From assembly GCF_003425685.1 (NCBI RefSeq), contig NZ_QJKM01000002.1, positions 484,414 through 548,413 of the forward strand: a stretch of 64,000 nucleotides of DNA. Reading direction: 5' to 3'. Below, in pieces: positions 1 through 8,445 of the stretch (positions are counted from its first letter, which is position 1; each line of letters begins with the position of its first letter). This stretch comes from Rhizobium terrae (GTDB lineage Bacteria > Pseudomonadota > Alphaproteobacteria > Rhizobiales > Rhizobiaceae). The notes under the pieces were generated by a model, which did no database searches, was not told the origin of the DNA, and was given only the letters and a program-made list of their open reading frames with translations. The translations under genes were made by a program, and so were the position numbers.

Positions 1-745
1 GATCTGCTGGATGCCGGAGACCTTCTTCCCCAACGACGCCATCCATCGTCCGCTGCCGCGCAAGATCGACCGCCGCATCTGCCATATGCCGGAAGATGCC
101 TTCATCTTCTCGTCCTTCCATACACACTGGAAAATCAGCCGCACGACGCTTGACCTCTGGATCCGGATCCTCAAGGAAACGCCGGGCAGCTATCTCTTCC
201 TCATCTGCAAGGAAGCCTATGGCTCGCGCAAAAACCTCCTGAAAGGCTTTACGGATGCCGGCATCGACGCCGACCGTATCCTGTTCGGCGATCGCGTCAT
301 CGATTATGCGGCCTATCTCGACCGTATCGCAAAGACGGATCTCGGCCTCGACACCTATCCGTACAACGGTCACACCACGACTTCGGAAAAGCTGTGGTGC
401 GGCCTGCCGATGCTGACCCACAAGGGCGTCAACTTCGCTTCGCGAGTGAGCGAAAGCCTGCTCAACGCCGTCGGCATACCCGAAATGATCTGCGAGACGA
501 TGGACGACTATGTCGAACGCGCCGTCTACTACTTCAACCACCGGGAAGAGCTTGCCGAAATCCGCGGGCGGCTCGAAAGGAACCGCTTCAGCGAACCGCT
601 ATTCGACGCGGAACGCTTCTGCCGCCACCTGGAAACGGCCTATACCATGATGGTCGACCGGGCTAAGGCAAAGAAGAAGCCGGACCATTTCGCGGTCCCG
701 GCGCTGCCGCCGCGCGAAGGCGCCTTCATCACCCGGACGGAATAA
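1..745 (+). CDS. SPINDLY/OGT-type (GT41) protein glycosyltransferase, C-terminal part
   Basis: The frame is open from base 2 and no start is visible, so only the last ~247 residues are in the window. They match the C-terminal GT-B domain of SPINDLY/O-GlcNAc-transferase-like enzymes: FSSFHTHWKIS, then W-x-x-IL, and the donor-binding signature DTYPYNGHTTTSEKLW followed by GLP. These cytoplasmic enzymes move a sugar from a nucleotide donor to Ser/Thr of proteins; the TPR half should lie to the left. The gene converges on fliP with 54 bases between them, beside flagellar genes and a sugar-nucleotide cassette, so flagellin is the natural candidate acceptor. That last step is inference; the family assignment is firm. 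Confidence 0.85.
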   Translation, partial: ICWMPETFFPNDAIHRPLPRKIDRRICHMPEDAFIFSSFHTHWKISRTTLDLWIRILKETPGSYLFLICKEAYGSRKNLLKGFTDAGIDADRILFGDRVIDYAAYLDRIAKTDLGLDTYPYNGHTTTSEKLWCGLPMLTHKGVNFASRVSESLLNAVGIPEMICETMDDYVERAVYYFNHREELAEIRGRLERNRFSEPLFDAERFCRHLETAYTMMVDRAKAKKKPDHFAVPALPPREGAFITRTE

Positions 746-753
746 TCTCTTCG

Positions 754-782
754 AAAAACAAGCGGCCGGGAGTTTCCCGGCC
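754..782 (-). terminator. Rho-independent terminator of fliP
   Basis: A perfect 8-bp stem GGCCGGGA/TCCCGGCC with a 3-base loop (764-782) is followed, reading the minus strand, by a T-rich tract (complement of 754-759). It lies just after the fliP stop codon and fits a terminator for the fliP transcript. The plus strand has no T tract here. Confidence 0.7.
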
Positions 783-799
783 CTTCCCCTTGCCTGATC

Positions 800-1537
800 C
801 TATCCGAAAGAACGGATAAGACTGCCGACGAGCAGGTTCCAGCCGTCGATCAGCACGAAGAAGAGAATCTTGAACGGCAGAGAGATCGAGGTCGGCGGCA
901 GCATCATCATGCCCATCGCCATGGTAATCGCAGCGACGATCATGTCGATCACCAGGAACGGCAGGATGATCAGGAAGCCGATTTCGAAGCCTCGCCGGAT
1001 TTCCGACAGCATGAAGGCCGGAATGAGCACCCGGTAGTCGATCGCCTGCGGGGTTCCGACCGACTGATTGCGTTCGCGGGCAATCTCGACGAAAAGCTCC
1101 AGGTCCTTGTCGCGGGTATTGGCCGACATGAAGACGCGGAAGGGCTCGGCAATGCGCTGCACGGCTTCCGCTTCGGTGATCTGGTTCTGCAGAAGCGGCT
1201 GGACGCCTTCGTTCCAGGCCCGGTCGAAGGTTGGCGACATGACATAGAAGGTCATGAACAGCGCCATCGAGATCAGGATCATGTTCGAAGGCGCGCTCGA
1301 AAGACCCATGCCGGACCGCAGAATGGAAAAGGCGATCACGAAACGCGGGAAGCTCGTGACCATGATCAGGATGCCCGGCGCGACGGAAAGGACCGTCAGG
1401 AGCCCGAAGGTGCGGATGATCCATGCGGCAGCGGAACCATCGACCGGCAGATTGAGAAGATCCGCAGGCGATTGCTGGGCGAGTGCCAGCCCAGGTGTCG
1501 CGATTAGGGCGACGAGCAGATAGATCAGCCGAATCAT
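800..1537 (-). CDS. fliP: Flagellar export-gate protein FliP
   Basis: FliP forms, with FliQ and FliR, the membrane export gate of the flagellar type III secretion system. The 245-residue product has an N-terminal signal peptide ending near ALAQQ, then the conserved hydrophobic segment with TSFPRFVIAFSILR and, after a periplasmic loop, EPFRVFMSANTRDKDL and C-terminal membrane helices with PPTSISLPFKILFF. Length and order match the family. In other rhizobia fliP directly follows fliL; here more than 8 kb of sugar genes separates the two, so fliP must have its own promoter in 1538-1903. Confidence 0.97.
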   Translation of the reverse strand: MIRLIYLLVALIATPGLALAQQSPADLLNLPVDGSAAAWIIRTFGLLTVLSVAPGILIMVTSFPRFVIAFSILRSGMGLSSAPSNMILISMALFMTFYVMSPTFDRAWNEGVQPLLQNQITEAEAVQRIAEPFRVFMSANTRDKDLELFVEIARERNQSVGTPQAIDYRVLIPAFMLSEIRRGFEIGFLIILPFLVIDMIVAAITMAMGMMMLPPTSISLPFKILFFVLIDGWNLLVGSLIRSFG

Positions 1538-1903
1538 GCGATCACGAGGTCCGTTGCATCACCTTCGATAGTCACCCGGGACGAGCAAGGTCAACAGCCG
1601 GCCGGAGGAAGCGGCCGTTCGTGAACAGGAAGATGCACGGAAACGCCCCCTGGCTGACATCCCGGGCAGGCAGAGCCGGAAGGCGGGGCTTCAGTTTTGC
1701 ACAAGTCTCGGCGGCTAGCGTCTGATCAGCAATCTCACAATGGCGCGGGGAGCCTGAATACGAATCAATTGTGCGGATGTCTGTGATGAGGCCGTCTCCA
1801 ACTACGGCGACGCCACCGGACCCGCATCGCCAACAACACCGCTAAGCCGTTGCCGACGAGTCAGGCCCGCACGGCTCGGCAAACTCCGGTCGAGGAAATT
1901 TCA
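1538..1903. promoter_or_regulatory. Divergent intergenic region, fliP / glycosyltransferase
   Basis: 366 bases without a convincing gene between the divergent fliP and GT2 starts. It must hold the promoter of the isolated fliP gene and of the plus-strand sugar operon. I see no clear promoter boxes, tRNA or repeats, and the short open frames here have no ribosome site. Confidence 0.5.
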
Positions 1904-3145
1904 GTGAACTCCATCAAGCTCAGCATCTGCATTCCAACCTACAACCGTGCCCCGCACCTTCGCTCGTGCCTGGAACGCATCAAGGCATTCACGTTCGGCT
2001 TCCCCTACGAGATCGTCATTTCCGATAACGCCTCGACGGACAATACCGCCGAGGTCGCCCGGGAATTTGCCGCTCACATGCCGATCAACTACTTCGTGAG
2101 GGCGGAGAACAACGGCGCCGTCATCAACGTGAACGCCGCTTTCCGGCGTGCGCGCGGCGAATACGCGGTCTATCTGGCAGACGACGACCGGCTCGTTCTG
2201 GAAGGCCTCCTGAATGCGATAAAATTTCTGGATACGCATCCCTCCGTCCTGGTTTGCCATGCGCCCTGGTACCTCTATGACGGCGTCCTTGAAGTGGATA
2301 CCGGCAAGTTCTACGAGGTCGAAGAAGATGTCATCTTCCCGCGTCACAGCTTCGGCGAAGTTTTCAACTTCATGTATCGTGGGCACATATTCCCGGAAAT
2401 CGCGGTGTTTCGCACCGACGCGCTGAGAGCGACATGGGTGCCGCGCGACATCTGCTTCTACGCCTTCCCCATGCTGGCGCATCTGCTCGACAAGGGCGAC
2501 GTCGCATTCCTCAAGGAGCCCTTCTACAAGCAGGTCGGCCGGTCGGAACACGGCCGCGACAGGCGCCAGGGCGGTCACGACATCGCCATGTCCGGCTGGG
2601 ATCAGTATCGCGGCGGCCTGGAATATTTCCTCTACTTCGGCACCAAGCGCGGCCAGATCCGCGCCCAGGACGACGACAAGCTGACGCAGGAACACATGTG
2701 CCGCACGTTCACAATGGTGCGCATGACCGTGGCGCTGCGGCTGCTCGTCGGCTTCAGAGAATTCGTGAAGGCCTACGAAGTCTATACGCGACTGATCTTC
2801 GGCGGCTTCGATACGCATCCGGAAGTTACCAAGGTTCGGGACGGCCTTGGGCTTGCCGCGGCTCTCGAAACCCTTGCCTGGCAGGTGAATGCTGCGGCTG
2901 AGATCGACAATCTGATCATCTCCGGCTTCCTTGACGCGGAAATCATCAAGGAACGCATCGCGAAGGTCAATTTCCCCGAGCGGGTTGCGATCATCAACGA
3001 GCCGGCAGAGCATTCGCCCGAATTCGCGAACCGGGCCGCGGTACTCGTTTTTCTTCCCGAACAGCGCCAGCGCTTCGTCGATCTCGGATATCCGCCGAAC
3101 ATGGTGTTCGCCCAGGAAGACCTTATCCAGACCATCCTGATCTAG
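1904..3145 (+). CDS. Family 2 glycosyltransferase
   Basis: A 413-residue GT-A fold glycosyltransferase. The N-terminus has the family 2 opening SICIPTYNR, a nucleotide-binding segment VISDNASTDNT, and the metal-binding DXD-type motif YLADDDR near residue 95. No transmembrane segments are evident, so it should act at the cytoplasmic membrane face. I chose the GTG at 1904 because GAGGAA lies 7 bases upstream; a TTG at 1850 in the same frame has no such site. It is the first gene of the plus-strand run leading into CDP-sugar synthesis, so it may transfer that sugar to flagellin or a lipid-linked glycan. The acceptor is unknown. Confidence 0.88.
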   Translation: MNSIKLSICIPTYNRAPHLRSCLERIKAFTFGFPYEIVISDNASTDNTAEVAREFAAHMPINYFVRAENNGAVINVNAAFRRARGEYAVYLADDDRLVLEGLLNAIKFLDTHPSVLVCHAPWYLYDGVLEVDTGKFYEVEEDVIFPRHSFGEVFNFMYRGHIFPEIAVFRTDALRATWVPRDICFYAFPMLAHLLDKGDVAFLKEPFYKQVGRSEHGRDRRQGGHDIAMSGWDQYRGGLEYFLYFGTKRGQIRAQDDDKLTQEHMCRTFTMVRMTVALRLLVGFREFVKAYEVYTRLIFGGFDTHPEVTKVRDGLGLAAALETLAWQVNAAAEIDNLIISGFLDAEIIKERIAKVNFPERVAIINEPAEHSPEFANRAAVLVFLPEQRQRFVDLGYPPNMVFAQEDLIQTILI

Positions 3146-3188
3146 AACTGCGAGCCATCCCGGATGATGGCAAGAGGGGCAAGCCGGA

Positions 3189-3205
3189 TCCCGGGAAACC
3201 CGGGA
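3189..3205. other. Intergenic hairpin between GT2 gene and rfbF
   Basis: Perfect 7-bp stem TCCCGGG/CCCGGGA with an AAA loop, just upstream of rfbF. No T tract follows, so it may stabilise mRNA or attenuate rather than terminate. Confidence 0.45.
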
Positions 3206-3233
3206 CCCGACCCCAGTGGTAGGAGATACCGAA

Positions 3234-4007
3234 TTGAAAGCTGTTATTCTCGCCGGCGGGTTGGGGACCCGCATTTCCGAGGAGACGCATCTGAGGCCCA
3301 AGCCGATGATCGAGATCGGCGGACGGCCGATCCTCTGGCACATCATGAAGCTCTATTCGGCCCACGGCGTGAACGAATTCATCATCTGCTGCGGCTACAA
3401 GGGCTATGTGATCAAGGAATATTTTGCCAACTATTTCCTGCACATGTCCGACGTTACCTTCGACATGGCCTATAACGAGATGCAGGTGCACCGGCGCAGC
3501 GCCGAGCCGTGGAAGGTCACCCTGGTCGATACCGGCGAATCGACGATGACCGGCGGCCGCCTGAAGCGCGTCGGGCAATATCTGCGCAACGAGGAGGCCT
3601 TCTGCTTCACCTATGGCGACGGCCTGAGCAACGTCGACATCTCCGAAGTCATCAAATTCCATCTCGCTCACGGCAAGATGGCGACGGTAACCGCCGTCCA
3701 TCCCCCCGGCCGCTACGGTGCGCTCGAGCGTTCCGGCAGCCAGGTGACGGGTTTCGTCGAAAAGCCGCGCGGTGACGGCGGCATGATCAACGGCGGCTTC
3801 TTCGTGCTGTCGCCCAAGAGCATCGACCTCGTCGAAGCCGACAGCACGCCCTGGGAGGCCACGCCGATGACCTCGCTCGCCTCGATGGGCGAACTGATGG
3901 CCTATGAGCACGAAGGCTTCTGGCAGCCGATGGACACGCTGCGCGAAAAGAACATGCTCGAAGACCTCTGGGCCTCCGGAAATGCTCCCTGGAAGATATG
4001 GTCGTGA
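3234..4007 (+). CDS. rfbF: Glucose-1-phosphate cytidylyltransferase
   Basis: Makes CDP-glucose from CTP and glucose-1-phosphate, the entry step to CDP-linked 6-deoxy and dideoxy sugars. The 257-residue product begins with the nucleotidyltransferase signature [17 protein letters not shown], followed by [18 protein letters not shown]. The segment [11 protein letters not shown] carries the metal-binding Asp and GGFFVL follows later. The TTG at 3234 is preferred: GGAG lies 8 bases upstream and the length then equals the usual 257. The next gene, rfbG, overlaps its stop codon, so the pair is translationally coupled. Confidence 0.95.
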   Translation: MKAVILAGGLGTRISEETHLRPKPMIEIGGRPILWHIMKLYSAHGVNEFIICCGYKGYVIKEYFANYFLHMSDVTFDMAYNEMQVHRRSAEPWKVTLVDTGESTMTGGRLKRVGQYLRNEEAFCFTYGDGLSNVDISEVIKFHLAHGKMATVTAVHPPGRYGALERSGSQVTGFVEKPRGDGGMINGGFFVLSPKSIDLVEADSTPWEATPMTSLASMGELMAYEHEGFWQPMDTLREKNMLEDLWASGNAPWKIWS

Positions 4008-5071
4008 CCGGCGGAGCCATGCCCGATGCCGGCTTCTGGGCCGGCAAACGCGTCCTTCTGACCGGACACACCGGCTTCAAGGGCAGCTGGCTGTCCCTCT
4101 GGCTGACGCGGCTCGGCGCCGAGGTCACCGGCATTTCGCTGCCGCCTGAAACCGAGCCCAGCCTTTTTGTGCTTGCGCGCCCGGAGCTGAAGCAGAGCCA
4201 TTTCCAGGATATCCGCGACGCGGAGGCGCTTGCCGATCTCGTGAGGGCCGCCGCGCCGGAGATCGTCCTGCATCTCGGCGCGCAGGCCCTGGTCAGGGCA
4301 AGCTATCGCGATCCGCTCGGCACGTTCGCGACGAATGTTCAGGGTACGGCGAATCTTCTCGAAGCCGTTCGGCAGGCCGGATCGGCGCGGGTGGTCGTGG
4401 CGATCACCACCGACAAGGTCTACCAGAACCTCGAACATGCCTTTCCCTACCGGGAAACCGACCATATCGGCGGCCACGATCCCTACAGCGCCAGCAAGGC
4501 GGCAAGCGAGATCGTCATTTCGAGCTACCGTGATTCGTTCCTCAGGGAAAAAGGAACCGCGGTCGCCAGCGCCCGCGCCGGCAACGTCATCGGCGGCGGC
4601 GACTGGTCGGCCGACCGGCTTTTGCCGGATGCGGTACGCGCCTGGCAGGCCGGCAATATCCTGCAGGTGCGCCGCCCCGAGGCAAAACGCCCGTGGCAGC
4701 ACGTGCTGGAACCGCTCTGCGCCTATCTCGTGCTGGCCGAACGGCTATGGGGTGACGCATCGCTTGCGAACGCCTTCAACTTCGGCCCCGTCAGCCACGA
4801 AGCCGCACCGGTGCGGCAGGTGATCGAGATCGCCCGCGCATCCTATGGCCGCGGCGAGGTGGAATACGGCGACGGCACCGAAGGCCCGCATGAAGCCGGC
4901 TGGCTCGCCCTGGAAACCGCCAAGGCGCGGCATATCTTGGGAATCGAGCCGCGCTGGTCGCTTGCGCAAGCCGTGGACCGGACGATGAAATGGTATCGCG
5001 CCCAGCGCGACGGCACCGACGCCCGCGCGCTCTGCGAGGCCGAAATCGCCGACTACGAGGCACGCCCTTGA
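4004..5071 (+). CDS. rfbG: CDP-glucose 4,6-dehydratase
   Basis: Converts CDP-glucose to CDP-4-keto-6-deoxyglucose using tightly bound NAD. It is an extended short-chain dehydrogenase of ~355 residues with the Rossmann glycine motif [10 protein letters not shown], the TTDKVYQN segment, and the Tyr-x3-Lys pair in [19 protein letters not shown] is typical of the CDP-specific branch. The start is placed at GTG 4004, which makes a 4-base GTGA overlap with the rfbF stop; ATG at 3998 or 4019 in the same frame are alternatives. Together with rfbF this defines a CDP-sugar route, not a dTDP-sugar route. Confidence 0.94.
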   Translation: MTGGAMPDAGFWAGKRVLLTGHTGFKGSWLSLWLTRLGAEVTGISLPPETEPSLFVLARPELKQSHFQDIRDAEALADLVRAAAPEIVLHLGAQALVRASYRDPLGTFATNVQGTANLLEAVRQAGSARVVVAITTDKVYQNLEHAFPYRETDHIGGHDPYSASKAASEIVISSYRDSFLREKGTAVASARAGNVIGGGDWSADRLLPDAVRAWQAGNILQVRRPEAKRPWQHVLEPLCAYLVLAERLWGDASLANAFNFGPVSHEAAPVRQVIEIARASYGRGEVEYGDGTEGPHEAGWLALETAKARHILGIEPRWSLAQAVDRTMKWYRAQRDGTDARALCEAEIADYEARP

Positions 5072-5628
5072 GCCGCTTTGCCGTGACCGATCTGCCGCTT
5101 GCCGGCCTGAAGCGCGTCGAACGCCAGAACCTCGGCGATTCGCGCGGTTTCCTGTCGCGCATGTTCTGCGCCGATGAACTCGCGGAGGCCGGCTGGGAAA
5201 AGCCGATCGCGCAGATCAACCTGACGATGACGGCGAAGAAGGGTACCGTGCGCGGCATGCATTTCCAGCATCCGCCGCATTCGGAAATGAAGCTCGTCAA
5301 TTGCGTGCGCGGCGCCGTCTTTGATGTCGCCGTCGACTTGCGGGCCGGATCGCCGACCTTCCTGAAATGGCATGCGGAAGAGCTGTCGGCTGAAAACCGC
5401 CGCTCGCTGCTGATCCCGGAGGGTTTCGCCCACGGCTTCCAGACGCTGACCGACGATTGCGAGCTCCTCTATTTCCATTCGGCTCCCCACGCCGCGGGTT
5501 TCGAGGGCGCGCTCAATTCGCAGGATCCGACGCTTGCCATAACCTGGCCGCTGATCATCGGCGAAATGTCCGAGCGGGACCGTAACCATCCATATCTGAC
5601 AGAACAATTTACAGGACTGACGCCATGA
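5068..5628 (+). CDS. dTDP-4-dehydrorhamnose 3,5-epimerase-like sugar epimerase
   Basis: A cupin-fold 3,5-epimerase of the RmlC/RfbC family, 186 residues. Visible family marks are DSRGFLSRMF at the N-terminus, the catalytic His in RGMHFQHPP, VFDVAVDLRAGSPTF, and IPEGFAHGFQTL. The start is taken as the TTG at 5068, which gives a 4-base TTGA overlap with the rfbG stop and leaves a standard-length enzyme. Because the upstream genes make CDP-4-keto-6-deoxyglucose, the likely substrate is that CDP-sugar rather than dTDP-4-ketorhamnose; this is inferred from the neighbours. Confidence 0.88.
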   Translation: MSRFAVTDLPLAGLKRVERQNLGDSRGFLSRMFCADELAEAGWEKPIAQINLTMTAKKGTVRGMHFQHPPHSEMKLVNCVRGAVFDVAVDLRAGSPTFLKWHAEELSAENRRSLLIPEGFAHGFQTLTDDCELLYFHSAPHAAGFEGALNSQDPTLAITWPLIIGEMSERDRNHPYLTEQFTGLTP

Positions 5629-6848
5629 AATGCCGTCATTGCGGCAGCGAACTGCGCTGCGACTTCCTCGATCTCGGCTTCGCGCCGCCATCCAACGCCT
5701 ACCTGACGGCCGAGGACCTTGCGAGGCCGGAAGTCTATTTTCCGCTGCGGCTGAAGACCTGCGAGGAATGCTGGCTGGTCCAGACCGAGGATTATGCGGC
5801 GGCAGACGAGCTGTTCAGCGCCGAATACGCCTATTTCTCCAGCGCCTCGACGAGCTGGCTCACCCATGCGGCCCGCTATGCCGAGATGATCACCGCCCGG
5901 CTCGGCCTCGACCGGGACAGCATGGTCATCGAGGTCGCCTCCAACGACGGTTATCTCCTGAAGAATTTCGTCAAGGCCGGCATTCCCTGCCTGGGTGTCG
6001 AGCCGACCGACAGCACGGCGGATGCGGCCGAAGCGCTCGGCGTTCCGGTTTTGCGCGAATTTTTCGGCGAAGAGCTCGGCAAGAAGCTGGCCGGCGACGG
6101 CAAAGGCGCCGACCTCATCCTCGGCAACAACGTCTATGCGCATGTGCCCGACATCAACGATTTCACCCGCGGCCTGAAGGCGGCGCTGAAACCCGGCGGC
6201 ACGATCACGCTCGAATTCCCGCACCTGATGCGGCTTCTCGAACAGAACCAGTTTGACACCGTCTATCACGAGCACTTCTCCTATCTGTCGCTCTTCACGG
6301 TCGGCAGGATCTTCGAAAGCACCGGCCTGCGCGTCTTCGACGTCGAGGAACTGCCGACCCATGGCGGCAGCCTACGCGTCTACGGCTGCCATGCGGAGGA
6401 TGCCCGGCAGACCACCGAAGCAGTCACCGCGCTGCTTGCCGAGGAGGAACGCCGCGGCATGCGCACCACGACTCCTTATGCCGGTTTCCAGGCAAAGGCC
6501 GAGACGGTGAAGAACGACGCGCTCGCCTTCCTCTTGCAGGCAAAGCGCGACGGCAAGACGGTGGCCGCCTACGGCGCCGCCGCCAAGGGCAATACCCTCC
6601 TCAATTTCGCCGGCGTCAAACCGGACCTGCTTCCCTTTGTCTGCGATGCCGCGGCGGCCAAGCAGAACAAGTTCATGCCGGGCAGCCATATCCCCATCCT
6701 GCATCCGGACGCGATTTCACAGCGCCGGCCGGACTACGTTATGATCCTGCCCTGGAATATCGCAGCGGAAGTTCGCCAGCAGCTCGCTTCGCTCGCCGAG
6801 CAGGGAACAAAGTTCGTCACCGCCGTGCCGCAACTGGAAATCAAATGA
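5625..6848 (+). CDS. Sugar C-methyltransferase, SAM-dependent (NovU/TylC3-like)
   Basis: A 407-residue protein with the three-part layout of nucleotide-sugar C-methyltransferases. First comes an N-terminal zinc-binding domain (CRHCGSEL near residue 2 and CEECWL near 46). Next is a SAM-binding Rossmann domain (VIEVASNDGYLLKNF; LGNNVYAHVPD), then a C-terminal domain with AAYGAAAKGNTLLNF and a Pro-Trp-Asn motif in ILPWNIA. Such enzymes add a methyl branch, usually at C3 of a 4-keto-6-deoxy sugar. It overlaps the epimerase gene by ATGA, completing a four-gene plus-strand unit whose product is predicted to be a C-methyl-branched CDP sugar. Confidence 0.88.
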   Translation: MKCRHCGSELRCDFLDLGFAPPSNAYLTAEDLARPEVYFPLRLKTCEECWLVQTEDYAAADELFSAEYAYFSSASTSWLTHAARYAEMITARLGLDRDSMVIEVASNDGYLLKNFVKAGIPCLGVEPTDSTADAAEALGVPVLREFFGEELGKKLAGDGKGADLILGNNVYAHVPDINDFTRGLKAALKPGGTITLEFPHLMRLLEQNQFDTVYHEHFSYLSLFTVGRIFESTGLRVFDVEELPTHGGSLRVYGCHAEDARQTTEAVTALLAEEERRGMRTTTPYAGFQAKAETVKNDALAFLLQAKRDGKTVAAYGAAAKGNTLLNFAGVKPDLLPFVCDAAAAKQNKFMPGSHIPILHPDAISQRRPDYVMILPWNIAAEVRQQLASLAEQGTKFVTAVPQLEIK

Positions 6849-6937
6849 CGACGACAAGCTCGTTGCGGGAGAGACGGTCCGGCCTCCTCCCAATCGCGCA
6901 CTGGTAACTTTTTGGAAAGAGCGTCGAACCCGAAGGT

Positions 6938-7612
6938 TCAATCGGAGACGGGCGCCCAGGGATGAAGCGCGTGGAAACGCGCGACCGGTATTTCCATCCG
7001 CAGGTAACCGAAGTCGACCTCGACCCCCTCCTCACCGTCTGTGGCGTATCGAACCATCTCGGGCTCCTCGATACGCCGGAGCGGCGAGCGTTCGACGATC
7101 TCGAAGCCGAGACGCTCGTAGAGCCTGATCGCCGCCGTGTTGTTCGAAAAGACATGAAGCTGGACGACCGGGACGGCAAGCCTCCTGAACATCCAGGCTA
7201 TCAGGGCGACAGCACTGTAGAACATCAAGCTCTTTTCGCCGCCGGGGCGACCGCGCATGACGTTGTCCACCTCGGCCCTGCCGGGCGCGATGTTGCTGAT
7301 GCCGATGTGACCGAGCCGCTCGCCCTCGATGCCCCGAACAATGAAAAGAACGCGGTCGCTGGCTGATAGAACGACATTCTGAAGCCAGGATGCGGTTCTC
7401 TCCACCCTGGCTTCGAATTGTGTCAGAAACGATGTTCTTGCGGCATTGCGCCATTCGGTCAGATCGCCGGCAAGACCATCTTCTTCCGCCAGCGCCCGGT
7501 CGAGGCAATGCAGTTCCCCGAGCAGCCGCCCGGTTTCATCGCGGATGGCAACGACGAGCCGCATGGCGGGATCGCCGTTATCCTTGAAGGAACGCATGTC
7601 GGAAAGGTTCAT
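6938..7612 (-). CDS. GNAT-family N-acetyltransferase
   Basis: A 224-residue protein with the GNAT fold in its central and C-terminal parts: VLFIVRGIEGERLGHIGISN forms the core strands, and VFSNNTAAIRLYERLGFEIVER is the characteristic motif B. The acyl-CoA loop (GRPGGEKSLM) is less canonical. The first ~75 residues precede the domain and are not recognisable. It probably acylates an amino sugar made by the neighbouring aminotransferase, though GNAT enzymes vary widely in substrate. It is the last gene of a minus-strand set that converges on the C-methyltransferase gene. Confidence 0.82.
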   Translation of the reverse strand: MNLSDMRSFKDNGDPAMRLVVAIRDETGRLLGELHCLDRALAEEDGLAGDLTEWRNAARTSFLTQFEARVERTASWLQNVVLSASDRVLFIVRGIEGERLGHIGISNIAPGRAEVDNVMRGRPGGEKSLMFYSAVALIAWMFRRLAVPVVQLHVFSNNTAAIRLYERLGFEIVERSPLRRIEEPEMVRYATDGEEGVEVDFGYLRMEIPVARFHALHPWAPVSD

Positions 7613-7648
7613 CTGGCGATGTCTTTCGCTGGCCCGAACGAAATCGGA

Positions 7649-8410
7649 TCAGTTCGCGCCCTTGCGGACGCAATAACCGCCCGGCGAAGAAGAAAGCACG
7701 AGCTTGCCGTTAAGGACCGGATCGACCTCGAACATATCGTTCTCGGCCATATATTCCTTCAGCGCCTGCAGAGGTTCGTCGCCCTGCAGCCAGACTTTCG
7801 AACGCTTGGTGAAAGCCTGTTCCGGGGTCAGATGGCCGATCAGCGTATCCGCCACCACGAGATAACATCCCTCCGTCACCAGTTCGCCATAGGCGCGGCA
7901 TTCAGCAAGGACGTGTTCGCGGGAATGATCGCTATCCAGCACGACCATGACACGGGCGCCCGGCGGAATCTCGGCCTTGACGGCTTCCAGAATGTCGGCG
8001 TCGACCGAGCCGCCCTGGATCATCTTGATGTAACGAGACAGGGGATGGCTTTCGATGGCCTCACGATTATGCGCGCGAATATCGATATCGACGCCGATCA
8101 CCTTGGCGTCGGTCTTGCCCATGGCCGCCAGCAGCGACGCCATGAAGATCAGCGAGCCGCCCCGGGCAATGCCGGTCTCGATGATGATATCCGGCTTGGT
8201 GTTCCAGATGACCTCCTGCGTCGCCATGATATCCGCCGGCGTCTGGATGATCGGCAGACCCATCCAGGACCAGAGATAGAAGTAGTCGTATTTGTCCAGC
8301 GTGATCATGGTGTTCAAAGACTGCTGGAATGCAGCCTCGTCCTCACCCAGCGCCAGAGACATCTTCTTCTTGTGCTCTTCGAATTCGAGCCGATCGTCCT
8401 TCGTGGTCAT
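7649..8410 (-). CDS. CmcI-family SAM-dependent methyltransferase (cephalosporin hydroxylase-like)
   Basis: 253 residues with the CmcI/'cephalosporin hydroxylase' family layout: YFYLWSWMGLPIIQTPAD near the N-terminus, then the SAM-site motif IIETGIARGGSLIFMAS, the acidic VIGVDIDIRAHN, and the metal-associated VVLDSDHSREHV. Despite the family label, members in glycan clusters are generally O- or N-methyltransferases on sugars, which fits here. It lies 36 bases downstream of the aminotransferase gene and 36 bases upstream of the GNAT gene on the same strand, so the three are probably one transcript. Its sugar position and acceptor are unknown. Confidence 0.85.
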   Translation of the reverse strand: MTTKDDRLEFEEHKKKMSLALGEDEAAFQQSLNTMITLDKYDYFYLWSWMGLPIIQTPADIMATQEVIWNTKPDIIIETGIARGGSLIFMASLLAAMGKTDAKVIGVDIDIRAHNREAIESHPLSRYIKMIQGGSVDADILEAVKAEIPPGARVMVVLDSDHSREHVLAECRAYGELVTEGCYLVVADTLIGHLTPEQAFTKRSKVWLQGDEPLQALKEYMAENDMFEVDPVLNGKLVLSSSPGGYCVRKGAN

Positions 8411-8445
8411 GTGATTTCCAAAGCCCTGTAATTTCCGGATTGCTG

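Noticed and set aside
1901..3346. Long open frame on the minus strand opposite the GT2 gene
   Set aside because: It mirrors a well-supported glycosyltransferase, has no ribosome site and a composition (His/Arg/Val-rich) typical of antisense frames in high-GC DNA.
7649..8410. A true antibiotic cephalosporin hydroxylase
   Set aside because: The family label is historical; there is no beta-lactam gene nearby and the context is a sugar cassette.
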